This document shows positions 8,823-17,084 of a stretch of DNA of 64,000 nt, one piece after another (position 1 is the stretch's first letter; each line of letters opens with the position of its first letter). This stretch comes from JBOGTC01 sp050692055 (GTDB lineage Bacteria; Chloroflexota; Limnocylindria; QHBO01). A program made the translations under genes and the position numbers. The DNA is taken from contig JBOGTC010000075.1 in NCBI GenBank assembly GCA_050692055.1, positions 12,306 through 76,305 of the forward strand, given 5' to 3'. A model generated the notes under the pieces. It saw only the letters and a list, made by a program, of their open reading frames with translations. It had not been told where the DNA came from and searched no databases.

Positions 8823-8867
8823 CAACCGATGGTATCCCTCACTGCAAATCCGCAGGTCTCAGCGCTC

Positions 8868-9563
8868 TCAGGCATCGGCGGACCAGATGGCGCGGTCGTG
8901 ACCAAAGGCCACGCGATCGGGTCTGAGATCGAGAAGCCGTGGCAGCCACTCCGGCGTGCTCGGCGCGTCCGGGTAGCCTTCGCGCCGCAACTCCAGGGCG
9001 GTGACGGCACGGCCGAACGAGGATGCATCGCGGAAGCACTGGCCGGCCAGGAGCAGCCGGCCGGCATCGGTCTCGATGGCGACGCTCTGGTGGCCGGGCG
9101 AATGGCCCGGCGTCGGCACGACGCGGATGCCGGGGAGCGGCTCATGCTCCCCATCGCGCTCGTCGTATCGGCCGCCGTCCAGATCGAGCGCCTCGGGGAT
9201 CGAGTAGTCGGGACCGCGGGCGGCGACAAGCTCTGCGGGCTGCACAAGGATACGGGCATCCGGGACGTGGACGTTGCCGCCGGCGTGATCGGCGTGCAGG
9301 TGGCAGTTGATGACGAGCTCGACCTGGTCGGGGCTGACACCGAGCCCGCCAAGGGCCTTGGCGATGGGGGTGCGGACGAACTTGAGCTCCTCGACATCGG
9401 CCTCCGGCAGGTTGTCGGCGATCCCGGTGTCGACGAGGATCGTTGCCTCGGGATGGCGGACCAGCCAGGCGTTCACCACCACCCGCTCGCCCGGCGCGTA
9501 GGACTCCGGCGCCAGGAAGCCGCCGAGGTGCATGCGGGTGACGACGGACTGCATGGCGATCAT
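8868..9563 (-). CDS. Metallo-beta-lactamase-fold hydrolase (AHL-lactonase-like)
   Basis: The 231-residue protein has the zinc motif NCHLHADHAGG (HxHxDH) and a later PGHSPGHQSV His plus a GHD near the C terminus, as in N-acyl-homoserine-lactone lactonases and related MBL enzymes. VVNAWLVRHPEATILVDTG is the usual first sheet. No signal peptide is seen, so it should act in the cytoplasm on a lactone or thioester. The start at 9563 overlaps the DedA stop as ATGA, which fixes it and implies coupled translation. Lactonase activity is only an inference from the fold. Confidence 0.8.
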   Translation of the reverse strand: MIAMQSVVTRMHLGGFLAPESYAPGERVVVNAWLVRHPEATILVDTGIADNLPEADVEELKFVRTPIAKALGGLGVSPDQVELVINCHLHADHAGGNVHVPDARILVQPAELVAARGPDYSIPEALDLDGGRYDERDGEHEPLPGIRVVPTPGHSPGHQSVAIETDAGRLLLAGQCFRDASSFGRAVTALELRREGYPDAPSTPEWLPRLLDLRPDRVAFGHDRAIWSADA

Positions 9564-10231
9564 TCTGCGCGGAAGCGGGCCACGGTCACGGCCAGGCATG
9601 CCGGGCATGCGGCATCGGCCCACTCCGCGTACGGACGCGTGCCGTCGTGCCGCGCCCGTTTCGCTTGGGGCAGGGCGGCCCACGCGATGGCGCCCAGGAT
9701 CGCCAGCACCGCCACGGCCGCGATCACGAGACCGATCCCGCCCGCGCTCGCAATCAGCTCGGTGGCCGACGCGCCGAGGACGTAGCCCAGCGCGAAGTGG
9801 CCAGCCACGAAGACACCGTTGCCGGCGACCAGGCCGGCCAGGAAGGTGGCGTACGGAATGGCGGCCACGCCGGCCGCGGCGATGGCCGCGATGCGGATGC
9901 CCGGCGTCATCCGCGCCAGCGCCACCCCGCGCGCGCCCGACCGGCGCAGCCGCACCGCAAGCACTTCGACGCGAGCCTCCCCCACGCCGATACGGGCCAG
10001 CCCCGCCAACAGCGGACCCCGAAAGATGCGGCGCGCGAGGAGGAACTGGACGCTGCCCCCTACATAGCCGACCGCCAGGATCACGGCCAGGGCTGCAACC
10101 GCCAGCGGCGGGTCGCCCGCGAGCGCCACCCCCGCGCCGATCACGAGGAGGTCGCCTGGAACCGGGATTGGAACGCCGGCCTCCTTGACGAGCAGGAGCG
10201 CCGCGAGCCCGCCGATCGCCACTGCGTCCAC
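9560..10231 (-). CDS. DedA family (SNARE-associated) membrane protein
   Basis: The 223-residue protein has the DedA pattern: AGVPIPVPGDLLVIGAG (the E/P-x-P-x-P-G-D motif), VGYVGGSVQFLLARRIFRG, and FLAGLVAGNGVFVAGHFALGY, with ARMTPGIRIAAIAAAGV as the F/RxxPG helix. Four or five membrane segments are expected. DedA proteins are undecaprenyl-phosphate or phospholipid transporters in characterised cases. I chose the GTG at 10231 because it follows AACGGAGCGGGG and begins the conserved region; the frame runs on upstream through unrelated sequence. It overlaps the MBL gene (ATGA) and follows the 198-residue gene by 19 bases. Confidence 0.8.
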   Translation of the reverse strand: MDAVAIGGLAALLLVKEAGVPIPVPGDLLVIGAGVALAGDPPLAVAALAVILAVGYVGGSVQFLLARRIFRGPLLAGLARIGVGEARVEVLAVRLRRSGARGVALARMTPGIRIAAIAAAGVAAIPYATFLAGLVAGNGVFVAGHFALGYVLGASATELIASAGGIGLVIAAVAVLAILGAIAWAALPQAKRARHDGTRPYAEWADAACPACLAVTVARFRAE

Positions 10232-10250
10232 CGGTTTGGCCCCGCTCCGT

Positions 10251-10847
10251 TCAGCCCGTGGCCCGAGCGCGGTCGAGCCCGCCCTTGAGGCTTCGGTACG
10301 CGGCGCGCAGCAGCTGGGCGACCTTGGGCCAGTAGGTCTGTCCGCGCCCGGCCGGCCCATCGGGGTCGGCATTCGCACCGCGGTCTCGGATCTCCGCGGC
10401 CAGGCCGCGAAGTCTGCCGGCCTCGGCCACGACGGCATCGGGCACACCGTAGAGCGCGCTGTACAGCGCGATGATCGCCTCGCCGGCGGCCGCCCCCGCG
10501 GTCTCCCCGATCTCTCGGCGTACGACCCACCATCGCAGCTCGCGGCGCGCGACCTCGCCGACGCGATCTGCCTCGACACCCAGGGCCTGATAGCCGCGCT
10601 CGATGTCGGGCAGGGATCGATCGTAGTCGCCGGTCGACCTGCCGAACCGGGACGCGGCACGGGCCAGCCAGAATGCGGCCGCCACGGCCTGCGGCCACCC
10701 GGCGCGCGCCTGCTCGCGGTTCACCAGGACGAGGAGAGCGAAGAGACGTGCCGGCTGCCTGCGGTAGTAGGCCTTCCACGCGCGCAGCTCCATCCGGGCG
10801 AGACGATCCGGTTCGAAGTCGCGCCCCCACTCGGCAGCAGGCGCCAT
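10251..10847 (-). CDS. Conserved hypothetical protein, first gene of DedA operon
   Basis: I cannot name this 198-residue soluble protein. It is helix-rich and Trp/Tyr/Arg-rich: ELRAWKAYYRRQPARLF, LLVLVNREQARAGWPQAVAAAFWLARA, ELRWWVVRREIGE and AIIALYSALYGVPD. The last looks like a hydrophobic helix, though not a membrane segment. TYWPKVAQLLRAAYRSLK closes it. Its stop lies 19 bases before the DedA start, so the three genes 10251, 9560 and 8868 form one operon. Confidence 0.65.
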   Translation of the reverse strand: MAPAAEWGRDFEPDRLARMELRAWKAYYRRQPARLFALLVLVNREQARAGWPQAVAAAFWLARAASRFGRSTGDYDRSLPDIERGYQALGVEADRVGEVARRELRWWVVRREIGETAGAAAGEAIIALYSALYGVPDAVVAEAGRLRGLAAEIRDRGANADPDGPAGRGQTYWPKVAQLLRAAYRSLKGGLDRARATG

Positions 10848-10941
10848 GCGCGGATTATCAGAGCAAGGTCAACGGTCGGCATATCCGAAGCCGCGCGGGT
10901 GATTCTGGACGCTATGCCGCAGAGGAGTGTTGGGGCGAGCG

Positions 10942-11106
10942 CTACGCAAAGCCGCCGAAGTCGCCGCCGCCGAAGTCGCCGCCGCCGCCGAAGTCGCCGC
11001 CATAGTCGCCTGCGTCGACGTCACCGCCGGGATCGCCCTCGGCCGACCCGGCGTCGCCAGCTTCGGCATCGGCTCCGGAGTTGTCCTCGTATCTGAGCGG
11101 TCGCAT
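10942..11106 (-). CDS. 54-residue acidic Gly/Asp/Phe-repeat peptide
   Basis: The frame begins with an ATG immediately after the TAG of the upstream lipoprotein gene (no spacer, TAGATG) and encodes 54 residues. It is very acidic in the first half (YEDNSGADAEAG, AEGDPGGDVDAG) and ends in near-perfect repeats of GGDFGG (DYGGDFGGGGDFGG, then GDFGGFA). The bases at 10950-11000 are the GCC-rich repeat that encodes this. No family is recognised. The direct junction suggests termination-reinitiation. A shadow of the repeat in other frames is Arg-rich and meaningless. Whether it is translated is inference. Confidence 0.5.
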   Translation of the reverse strand: MRPLRYEDNSGADAEAGDAGSAEGDPGGDVDAGDYGGDFGGGGDFGGGDFGGFA

Positions 11107-12039
11107 CTACGGTGAGCTGACGGCCCGCGCCGACTCCACGACGAATTGGGCACGACACGCGAGCACCGACGCCTCCGGAGCGTCGCCGAAGGTGCAGCTC
11201 TGGGCCGCTGGATGATCGAATCGGCCGGTCACTTCCACCGACTGGCCGCGGGCCGGCATCACGACGCCGGATGCCGGATCGATCGCCAGCACAAGGCCCG
11301 GGCCGAAGAAGCCGGTGGCGGGGTCCAGCACGATGTGCTCATAGCCGAGGTTGCAGCCGATCCACGAGAGCTCGGACGGCACGTCAGGGCAGGCGCCACC
11401 CAGTCCCGCATCCTCGGGGATCTCCGGGTAGTAGCCCGCGACCGCGTGATCCGTTCCGCCGTAGCAAGCAAGATACGTGTACGTCTGGACCGAGTACACG
11501 AAGTCATCCGTCAGCCCTGCGCTCGGCCATGGCGGGCAGTCGGGCTGGGTGGGCACCAGCCAAGAGTCACCATCGGCACCATCCGTCGCAGCCCAGCCGA
11601 ACCAGGTCGGACACGCGAAGGGGTCGGTCTCGATCGGCGTGGTGCAGCCCGATGCCTGCGGCAGGCCGAGCCCGCTCAGCAGGTACCAGTCATACCCGTC
11701 GGCGGAAACCGGTCCGCTCACCACGAATGAGCTGCTTCCGATTGCCAGCGTGCCGAGGGACTGGCCGGCGAGGCCCGGCTCCTCCCGAAGTCGCAGACCC
11801 TCGACGGTCGTCTGGGCCAACCCATCCACCGCAAGGGGGACCGGTGCGGCTGCTGGGCTCTCCGATGGCTCCGCCGACGGCAGTGCGCTCGCCGATGGCG
11901 ACGGCTCCGGACTGGACGAAGCCGGCGCCTCCGTGGACGGCGGTGGAGGCGATGGCTCGCTGTCTGGAGAGTCCGCGGCCGGGACCGCGGCACAGCCGGC
12001 CAGCAGTGCAATCAGCAGGATCGAGATGCCTCGGGACAT
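11107..12039 (-). CDS. Lipoprotein with SH3b-like domain
   Basis: The 310-residue protein has a lipobox (ISILLIALLAGC, Cys at about 16) and a Pro/Ser-rich linker to about residue 65. After this comes a short SH3b-type segment (TTVEGLRLREEPGLAGQSLGTL, then YDWYLLSGLG) that resembles wall-binding SH3 domains. The C-terminal 170 residues hold six or more Cys residues (SGCTTP, FACPTWFG, DCPPWP, YLACYGG, GACPD, IGCNLG), probably disulfide-linked outside the cell, and a beta-rich end (GQSVEVTGRFDHPAAQSC). A surface-binding role is likely; partner unknown. GGGAAT precedes the ATG. The 54-residue peptide gene follows with no gap. Confidence 0.75.
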   Translation of the reverse strand: MSRGISILLIALLAGCAAVPAADSPDSEPSPPPPSTEAPASSSPEPSPSASALPSAEPSESPAAAPVPLAVDGLAQTTVEGLRLREEPGLAGQSLGTLAIGSSSFVVSGPVSADGYDWYLLSGLGLPQASGCTTPIETDPFACPTWFGWAATDGADGDSWLVPTQPDCPPWPSAGLTDDFVYSVQTYTYLACYGGTDHAVAGYYPEIPEDAGLGGACPDVPSELSWIGCNLGYEHIVLDPATGFFGPGLVLAIDPASGVVMPARGQSVEVTGRFDHPAAQSCTFGDAPEASVLACRAQFVVESARAVSSP

Positions 12040-12133
12040 GAAACGATTCCCTTGCGAAATAGAGATGGGCGCACACTAGCAGCGAACACTGCGGTGGCAA
12101 TGCGGTACCGGCTCCTCGGCTGGTGGAGCGGTC

Positions 12134-12248
12134 TTACGCTGGCGATTCCCAGGCGATCGCGGCGACCTCGACAGCCTCGGTGAGCCCCTTGAGCCTCAAG
12201 GTCTGGCGACCCTTGACCGAGATCGCGTCAAGCCGGACTACGATGGGA
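12134..12248 (-). pseudogene. Remnant of class III cyclase C terminus
   Basis: Read on the minus strand to the TAA at 12134-12136, the sequence gives VVRLDAISVKGRQTLRLKGL followed by TEAVEVAAIAWESPA. That is the usual end of adenylate/guanylate-cyclase domains (a strand, then LKGLxEPVxVxEV). The upstream coding region is missing because the EamA gene starts at 12251 on the other strand. I read it as a relic left by deletion or rearrangement; a chance match is possible. Confidence 0.45.
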
Positions 12249-12250
12249 GC

Positions 12251-13165
12251 ATGCCAGCGCCGGCCCGGGCCGACCGGATCTCCCTCGCGACCTTCGCGGC
12301 GATCGCGCTGATCGGCGGCGGCAACGCGGTCGGCGTGGCCATCGCCGTCGATGAGCTCGATCCCGTCTGGGCCGCCGGGTTGCGCTTCCTCACGGCGGGC
12401 GCGGTGTTCGCGCTGATCCTGCTCGTCATGCGCATCCCGATTCCGCGCGGCAAGGCGCTCATCGGCTCCGCCATCTACGGGCTGCTCGGATTCTCCGCCG
12501 CGTTCGCGCTTCTGTCGTGGGGCCTGCAGGAAACGCCGGCCGGCACCGCCCAGACGATCATCGCCCTCGTACCGCTGCTGACGCTGTTCCTGGCGGTGGG
12601 GCACGGGCTCGAGCGCTTCAGCTTTCAGGCGGTCATCGGCGCCCTCCTGGCATTCGGCGGCCTGGTCTACCTGGTTGCCGACAGGATCGCCGTGGACGTG
12701 CCGCCGATCTCGATGCTGGCGGTTGTCGGCGGCGCGGCATTCCTGGCCGAGTCCGGTGTCGTGCTCAAGCTCACGCCGCGCACGCACCCGGTGGCCACCA
12801 ACGCTGTGGGCATGCTCGCCGGGGCGGTGGTACTGCTGGTGCTGTCGGCGGCCATCGGCGACGAATGGATCCTACCGTCGCAAGCGGACACGTGGGCGGC
12901 CATGGTCTTCCTGGTCGTCGGCGGCTCGCTCGCCGTGTTCGGCCTGTTCGTGTTCCTGCTGGGCCGATGGCAGGCCTCGTCGGTCTCGTACGTCCTGCTC
13001 GTCATGCCGCTGGCGACGATCGTGTACTCGGCGATCCTGACCGGAGAGCCGATCACGCCGGCCCTCTTCATCGGCGGCGCGATCATCCTCGGTGGAGTCT
13101 ACATCGGCGCCCTGGCGCCCCGCCGCCGGGCCATGGCCTCCGAGGACGCGGCCACCTCATCCTGA
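12251..13165 (+). CDS. EamA/DMT superfamily transporter
   Basis: The 304-residue protein has ten hydrophobic segments in two EamA repeats: FAAIALIGGGNAVGVAIAVDELDPVWAAGLRF (start of repeat 1) and the second from about 150 (ISMLAVVGGAAFLAESGVVLKL, later GGSLAVFGLFVFLLG and PLATIVYSAILTGEPIT). The ending GGVYIGALAPRRRA is basic and cytoplasmic. These proteins export amino acids, nucleotides or drugs; the substrate is unknown. It stands alone, with the cyclase remnant behind it. Confidence 0.85.
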   Translation: MPAPARADRISLATFAAIALIGGGNAVGVAIAVDELDPVWAAGLRFLTAGAVFALILLVMRIPIPRGKALIGSAIYGLLGFSAAFALLSWGLQETPAGTAQTIIALVPLLTLFLAVGHGLERFSFQAVIGALLAFGGLVYLVADRIAVDVPPISMLAVVGGAAFLAESGVVLKLTPRTHPVATNAVGMLAGAVVLLVLSAAIGDEWILPSQADTWAAMVFLVVGGSLAVFGLFVFLLGRWQASSVSYVLLVMPLATIVYSAILTGEPITPALFIGGAIILGGVYIGALAPRRRAMASEDAATSS

Positions 13166-13400
13166 GCGGCCGTCGGCCCACGGCGCGCGGGCGGCACGAG
13201 CGGGCCGGCAGCCTTCAGGGTCCGTCGGCTACCGATCGACCTGCGCGCGCGAGCTTCTCGACTGGGCACCTGGACGGTAGGCCACCGGCCGTGGCGGTGC
13301 GATACTGTCTGGATCGTCGCACGTGGCAGAGCCCAGCACGTACGCGACGCCGCCTATGCCGGTGTGGCTCCCGAGTCGTTCCGCAGGAGGTCCCAGTCAG

Positions 13401-14471
13401 ATGGACGTTCGACGCATCCAGGCTTCCACCCACCACAGGCCCTTCGGCGGCGGCGCACTCGCGCTCGTCACGAGCGTCGTGCTGCTCCTGAGCGCATGCG
13501 GAGGCGCAGCGACGCCCGCCGGCGAAGACGGCGGCGATGACGTCCTCACCGTAGTTGGCGCCTACGCCACGCAGATCGAGGAGCCATGGGACGGCGTGAT
13601 CCACACGGCCCTCGAGGCCGAGGTGGCCGCCGGCCGGATCGAGTACAGCTTCGTCGACGACATCGGCTACGCCGGCGACATGGAGCGCGTCCTGCGCGAG
13701 ACTGCCGAGCAGGACCAGCCCGACATCATCTTCGGGGACGCGTTCGGCAACGAGGAGGCCGCCCGCGCGGTGGCCGCCGACTATCCCGACATCGCCTTCG
13801 TCTTCGGCTCGGGTGGCGGACCCGCCGAGCCGAACTTCTCGGTCTTCGACAACTGGATCCACGAGCCGGCGTACCTGGCCGGCATGATCGCCGGCGGCGT
13901 CACCGAGTCGAACATCCTGGGCGTCGTGGGCGGCTACCCCGTGCCGGAGGTCAACCGAATCACGAACGCCTTCATCGCCGGTGCGCAGGAGACGAACCCC
14001 GACGTCGAGGTGCTGGTCACGTTCCTCAACAGCTGGTTCGATCCGGCGGCGGCCAAGGAGGCGGCGCTGGCCCAGGTCGGCGCGGGCGCCGACGTGCTCT
14101 TCGCCGAGCGCTTCGGGGTCATCGAGGCGGCCCAGGAGAACGACCTCGTCGCCATCGGCAACATGAGCGACCAGGAGGAGCTGGCGCCCGGCCACGTGGC
14201 GACGAGCGTGACCTGGAACATGACCCCCACCGTGGAGTACGTGATCGACCAGGTCATCGCGGGCTCGTACACCGCCCAGGACCTCAAGGACTTCTCGATG
14301 GTCGCCAAGGGCGGGGCCGCGCTGGCACCCATCAACGTCGACGTGCCGGGCGGCATCCCGGACGACCTGGCCGCCCAGGTCTCGGCCCGCGAGGCGGAGA
14401 TCAACGCCGGCACGTTCCGCGTCGACATCAACGAGGCCACGCCCCCGGGCTCGACGATCCCAGACGCTTAG
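13401..14471 (+). CDS. BMP-family substrate-binding lipoprotein (nucleoside/base ABC importer)
   Basis: The 356-residue protein begins at the ATG at 13401, set by CAGGAGG upstream. It has a lipobox (SVVLLLSACGG, Cys at about 34), an acidic linker, and the BMP/PnrA fold: VVGAYATQIEEPWDGVIHTAL, DIIFGDAFGNEEAARAVA, YLAGMIAGGVTESNILGVVGG, and FLNSWFDPAAAKEAALAQVGAGADVLFAE. Binding proteins of this type capture purine or pyrimidine nucleosides. It heads the operon 13401-18473, with double ATPase, two permeases and a deaminase behind it, which supports base or nucleoside uptake. Confidence 0.9.
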   Translation: MDVRRIQASTHHRPFGGGALALVTSVVLLLSACGGAATPAGEDGGDDVLTVVGAYATQIEEPWDGVIHTALEAEVAAGRIEYSFVDDIGYAGDMERVLRETAEQDQPDIIFGDAFGNEEAARAVAADYPDIAFVFGSGGGPAEPNFSVFDNWIHEPAYLAGMIAGGVTESNILGVVGGYPVPEVNRITNAFIAGAQETNPDVEVLVTFLNSWFDPAAAKEAALAQVGAGADVLFAERFGVIEAAQENDLVAIGNMSDQEELAPGHVATSVTWNMTPTVEYVIDQVIAGSYTAQDLKDFSMVAKGGAALAPINVDVPGGIPDDLAAQVSAREAEINAGTFRVDINEATPPGSTIPDA

Positions 14472-14484
14472 CCACGGCCCGCGC

Positions 14485-15993
14485 GTGATCGACAGCGCGC
14501 CGGCCCTGGAGCTGCGCGGCATCACCAAGCGGTTCGGGGACCTCGTCGCCAACGACGCCATCGACTTCGACATCCGCGGCGGCGAGGTCCACGCCCTGCT
14601 CGGGGAGAACGGGGCGGGCAAGACGACCGTCATGCGCATCGCCTACGGGCTGACGCAGGCGGACGCGGGCGAGATCCTGGTGGGCGGCCGGCCCCTCGCT
14701 GTCAGATCGCCGCGCGACGCGATCACCGCAGGCATCGGCATGGTCACGCAGCACTTTGCGCTGGTGCGGCCGATGACGGTGGCGGAGAACCTGGCCCTCG
14801 GTCGCTCAGGCGGCCTGCGGCTGGACCGGGGGGAGGCTCGGCGGCGCGCCGCACGCGCCTCGGAGCGCTTCGGGATCCGCGTCGATCCAGCGGCCCGCGT
14901 GGAGGATCTGTCGGTCGGACAACAGCAGCGCGTCGAGATCCTGAAGGCGCGGTCGCGCGACTGCCGGATCCTCATCCTCGACGAGCCTACCGCGGTCCTG
15001 GTGCCGGGCGAGGTCGAGGCGCTGTTCGCCACCCTGCGCTCCCTGGTCGCCGGCGGGCTGTCGGTCGTGTTCATCAGCCACAAGCTCGGCGAGGTGCGCG
15101 CCATCAGCGACCGCGTAAGCGTGCTCCGTCGCGGCGAGCTGATCGGGACAGTCGACGGCGGGACCGATGAGCGCGAGCTCGCGCGGATGATGGTCGGGCG
15201 GCCCACCTTCGGCGTCGAACGACCGACCGACGCCCCCGGCCCGTCCGGCGAGCCCATGCTCCGCATCCGCGGGTTGCACGTCGCCGGACCGCATGGGCTT
15301 TCGGCCCTGTCCGACGTGTCGCTCGACGTTCGCGGCGGCGAGGTCCTGGGGGTGGCCGGCGTCTCCGGCAACGGCCAGAGCGAGCTGGTGGAGGTCCTCT
15401 CCGGCATGCGGCGACCCACAGCGGGATCGGTCTCCGTTGGCGACGTCGAGCTGGCGGGGGTCGATCCCGGACGGATGACAGCTGCGCGCGTGGGTCGGAT
15501 CCCGGAGGACAGGCATGCCAGCCTGGTCGGTGACCTCTCGGTCGCGTACAACCTGGTGCTGGAGCACCTGGACGAGTTCCGGCGCGACGGGCGCATCGAC
15601 GAGCGGAGGATCCACGATCACGCCGCCGATCTGATCGCGCGCTTCGACATCCGTGCGCGTCCGGACGACCGGGTTGCCACGCTGTCCGGCGGCAACATCC
15701 AGAAGGTGCTCCTGGCGCGCGTCCTTTCGCGCGACCCGCGGGTGCTGGTGGTATCGCAGCCGACGCGCGGCCTGGACGTCGGGGCGACCGAATACGTGCG
15801 CTCACAGCTCCTCGCGCGCCGGCGGGACGGGGCCGCCATCCTCCTCGTCTCGGAGGACCTCGATGAGCTGCTCGCCCTGGCCGATCGGCTGATCGTCGTC
15901 TACGAGGGCCGGATCGTGGGCGAGATGGCCGGAGCCGATGCGGACCTCGAGCGCCTGGGGATGCTCATGGCGGGCCGCGGCAGGGCCGCCTGA
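14485..15993 (+). CDS. BMP-type ABC importer, double ATPase subunit
   Basis: The 502-residue protein has two nucleotide-binding domains. The first has Walker A LLGENGAGKTT, signature LSVGQQQRVEILKA and Walker B ILILDEPTAVL. The second has GVSGNGQSELVEVL in place of a standard Walker A, signature LSGGNIQKVLLARVL and a degenerate Walker B VLVVSQPTRGLD. This pattern (second site degenerate, GNIQK signature) is usual for NupA/YufO-type and sugar importers. The start is a GTG 13 bases after the binding protein. It ends by a one-base overlap (TGATG) with permease 1. Confidence 0.9.
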   Translation: MIDSAPALELRGITKRFGDLVANDAIDFDIRGGEVHALLGENGAGKTTVMRIAYGLTQADAGEILVGGRPLAVRSPRDAITAGIGMVTQHFALVRPMTVAENLALGRSGGLRLDRGEARRRAARASERFGIRVDPAARVEDLSVGQQQRVEILKARSRDCRILILDEPTAVLVPGEVEALFATLRSLVAGGLSVVFISHKLGEVRAISDRVSVLRRGELIGTVDGGTDERELARMMVGRPTFGVERPTDAPGPSGEPMLRIRGLHVAGPHGLSALSDVSLDVRGGEVLGVAGVSGNGQSELVEVLSGMRRPTAGSVSVGDVELAGVDPGRMTAARVGRIPEDRHASLVGDLSVAYNLVLEHLDEFRRDGRIDERRIHDHAADLIARFDIRARPDDRVATLSGGNIQKVLLARVLSRDPRVLVVSQPTRGLDVGATEYVRSQLLARRRDGAAILLVSEDLDELLALADRLIVVYEGRIVGEMAGADADLERLGMLMAGRGRAA

Positions 15994-17084
15994 TGCGGAT
16001 CTCGCCCTGGTCGACGCCGGTCCTCGTCGTCGCCGCCGTCCTCATCACGTTCGCCATCACGGCCGGCCCCATCATCCTCGCCGGCGCGAACCCGATCGAG
16101 GCCTACGGCGCGTACCTCGTCGCGCCGCTGACCTCGCAGTTCACCCTGCTCGAGGTCCTCGTCACCGCCACGCCCATCATGCTGACGGGGGCGGCCGTGG
16201 CGATCGCGTTCCGGGCCGGGTACTGGAACATCGGCGCCGAGGGACAGCTGCTGCTTGGCGCGATTGCTGCGGCCGGCATCGGCACCCTCGTCGGCGGCCT
16301 GCCGCCGATCGTGGCGCTGCCGATCATGATCGCCGGCGGTGCGCTGGCCGGCGGCGTGTGGGCGCTCGTGCCGGCACTGCTGCGGGTGCGCTTCGGGATC
16401 GACGAGGTGGTCACGACCCTGCTCCTCAACCCGGTGGCGCTGCTGCTCGTCAACGGCCTGCTCCACGGGCCGTGGCGCGACCCGGCCACCGGCTTTCCCG
16501 AGTCGCCGCGGATCGCCGCCGCGGCCGAGTTCCCGGCGCTCATCGATCGATCGCGCCTGCACCTCGGCTTCCTGCTGGCGCTGGTCGTGATCGGAGTCGC
16601 GTGGTACGTGCTCGCCCGCACCCCCACCGGCCTGCGGCTGCGGGCTGCCGGGCTGAGCCCACACGGCGCCCGCTTCGCGGGCATCAACGTCTCCCGCACG
16701 CTCCTGGGGGCCGCGCTCGTCAGCGGCGCCATCGCCGGCATCGCCGGCGTGAGCGAGGTGGCCGGCATCCAGAACCGGCTGACCGGCGGCCTCTCGCCCG
16801 GCTACGGCTACACCGGGATCGTGGTCGCCACGCTCGGGGCCCTCACCATGCCCGGGGTGGCGCTGGCCGGCCTCTTCCTGGGCGACCTCGCCGTCGGCGC
16901 CAGCTCGGCCGCCCGGTCGCTGGGCATCCCGTCGCAGCTCGGCGCCGTGGTGCAGGGGGTCCTGCTCCTCACCACCGTCGCCCTGCTCGCCGTGCGGCGC
17001 CATCGGGCCAGTGCCAGGCGTATCGAGGGTGGGGACGCGGGCTCGGTCACCGGCGACGTCGCCGCTGAGGGGCGGCCCGGATGA
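15993..17084 (+). CDS. BMP-type ABC importer, permease 1
   Basis: The 363-residue protein is a BPD_transp_2 permease with about ten membrane segments. Typical marks are IMLTGAAVAIAFRAGYWNIGAEGQ and, later, IDEVVTTLLLNPVALLLVNGLL, AAGLSPHGARFAGINVSRT and GIAGVSEVAGIQNRL. FRAGYWNIGAEGQ is the hallmark of nucleoside permeases such as NupP/YufP. The start overlaps the ATPase stop by one base and its end overlaps permease 2 by four (ATGA). Confidence 0.9.
   Translation: MRISPWSTPVLVVAAVLITFAITAGPIILAGANPIEAYGAYLVAPLTSQFTLLEVLVTATPIMLTGAAVAIAFRAGYWNIGAEGQLLLGAIAAAGIGTLVGGLPPIVALPIMIAGGALAGGVWALVPALLRVRFGIDEVVTTLLLNPVALLLVNGLLHGPWRDPATGFPESPRIAAAAEFPALIDRSRLHLGFLLALVVIGVAWYVLARTPTGLRLRAAGLSPHGARFAGINVSRTLLGAALVSGAIAGIAGVSEVAGIQNRLTGGLSPGYGYTGIVVATLGALTMPGVALAGLFLGDLAVGASSAARSLGIPSQLGAVVQGVLLLTTVALLAVRRHRASARRIEGGDAGSVTGDVAAEGRPG

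Noticed and set aside
10950..11000. GCC-rich tandem repeat as a CRISPR-like or structural repeat
   Set aside because: The repeat unit is three to twelve bases and is explained by coding for GGDFGG repeats on the minus strand.
13280..13325. GTGCGA...TCGCAC inverted repeat before the nucleoside-importer operon, possible riboswitch or operator
   Set aside because: Only six base pairs with a 14-base gap. No purine-riboswitch core or other known aptamer pattern is visible, so it is not called.
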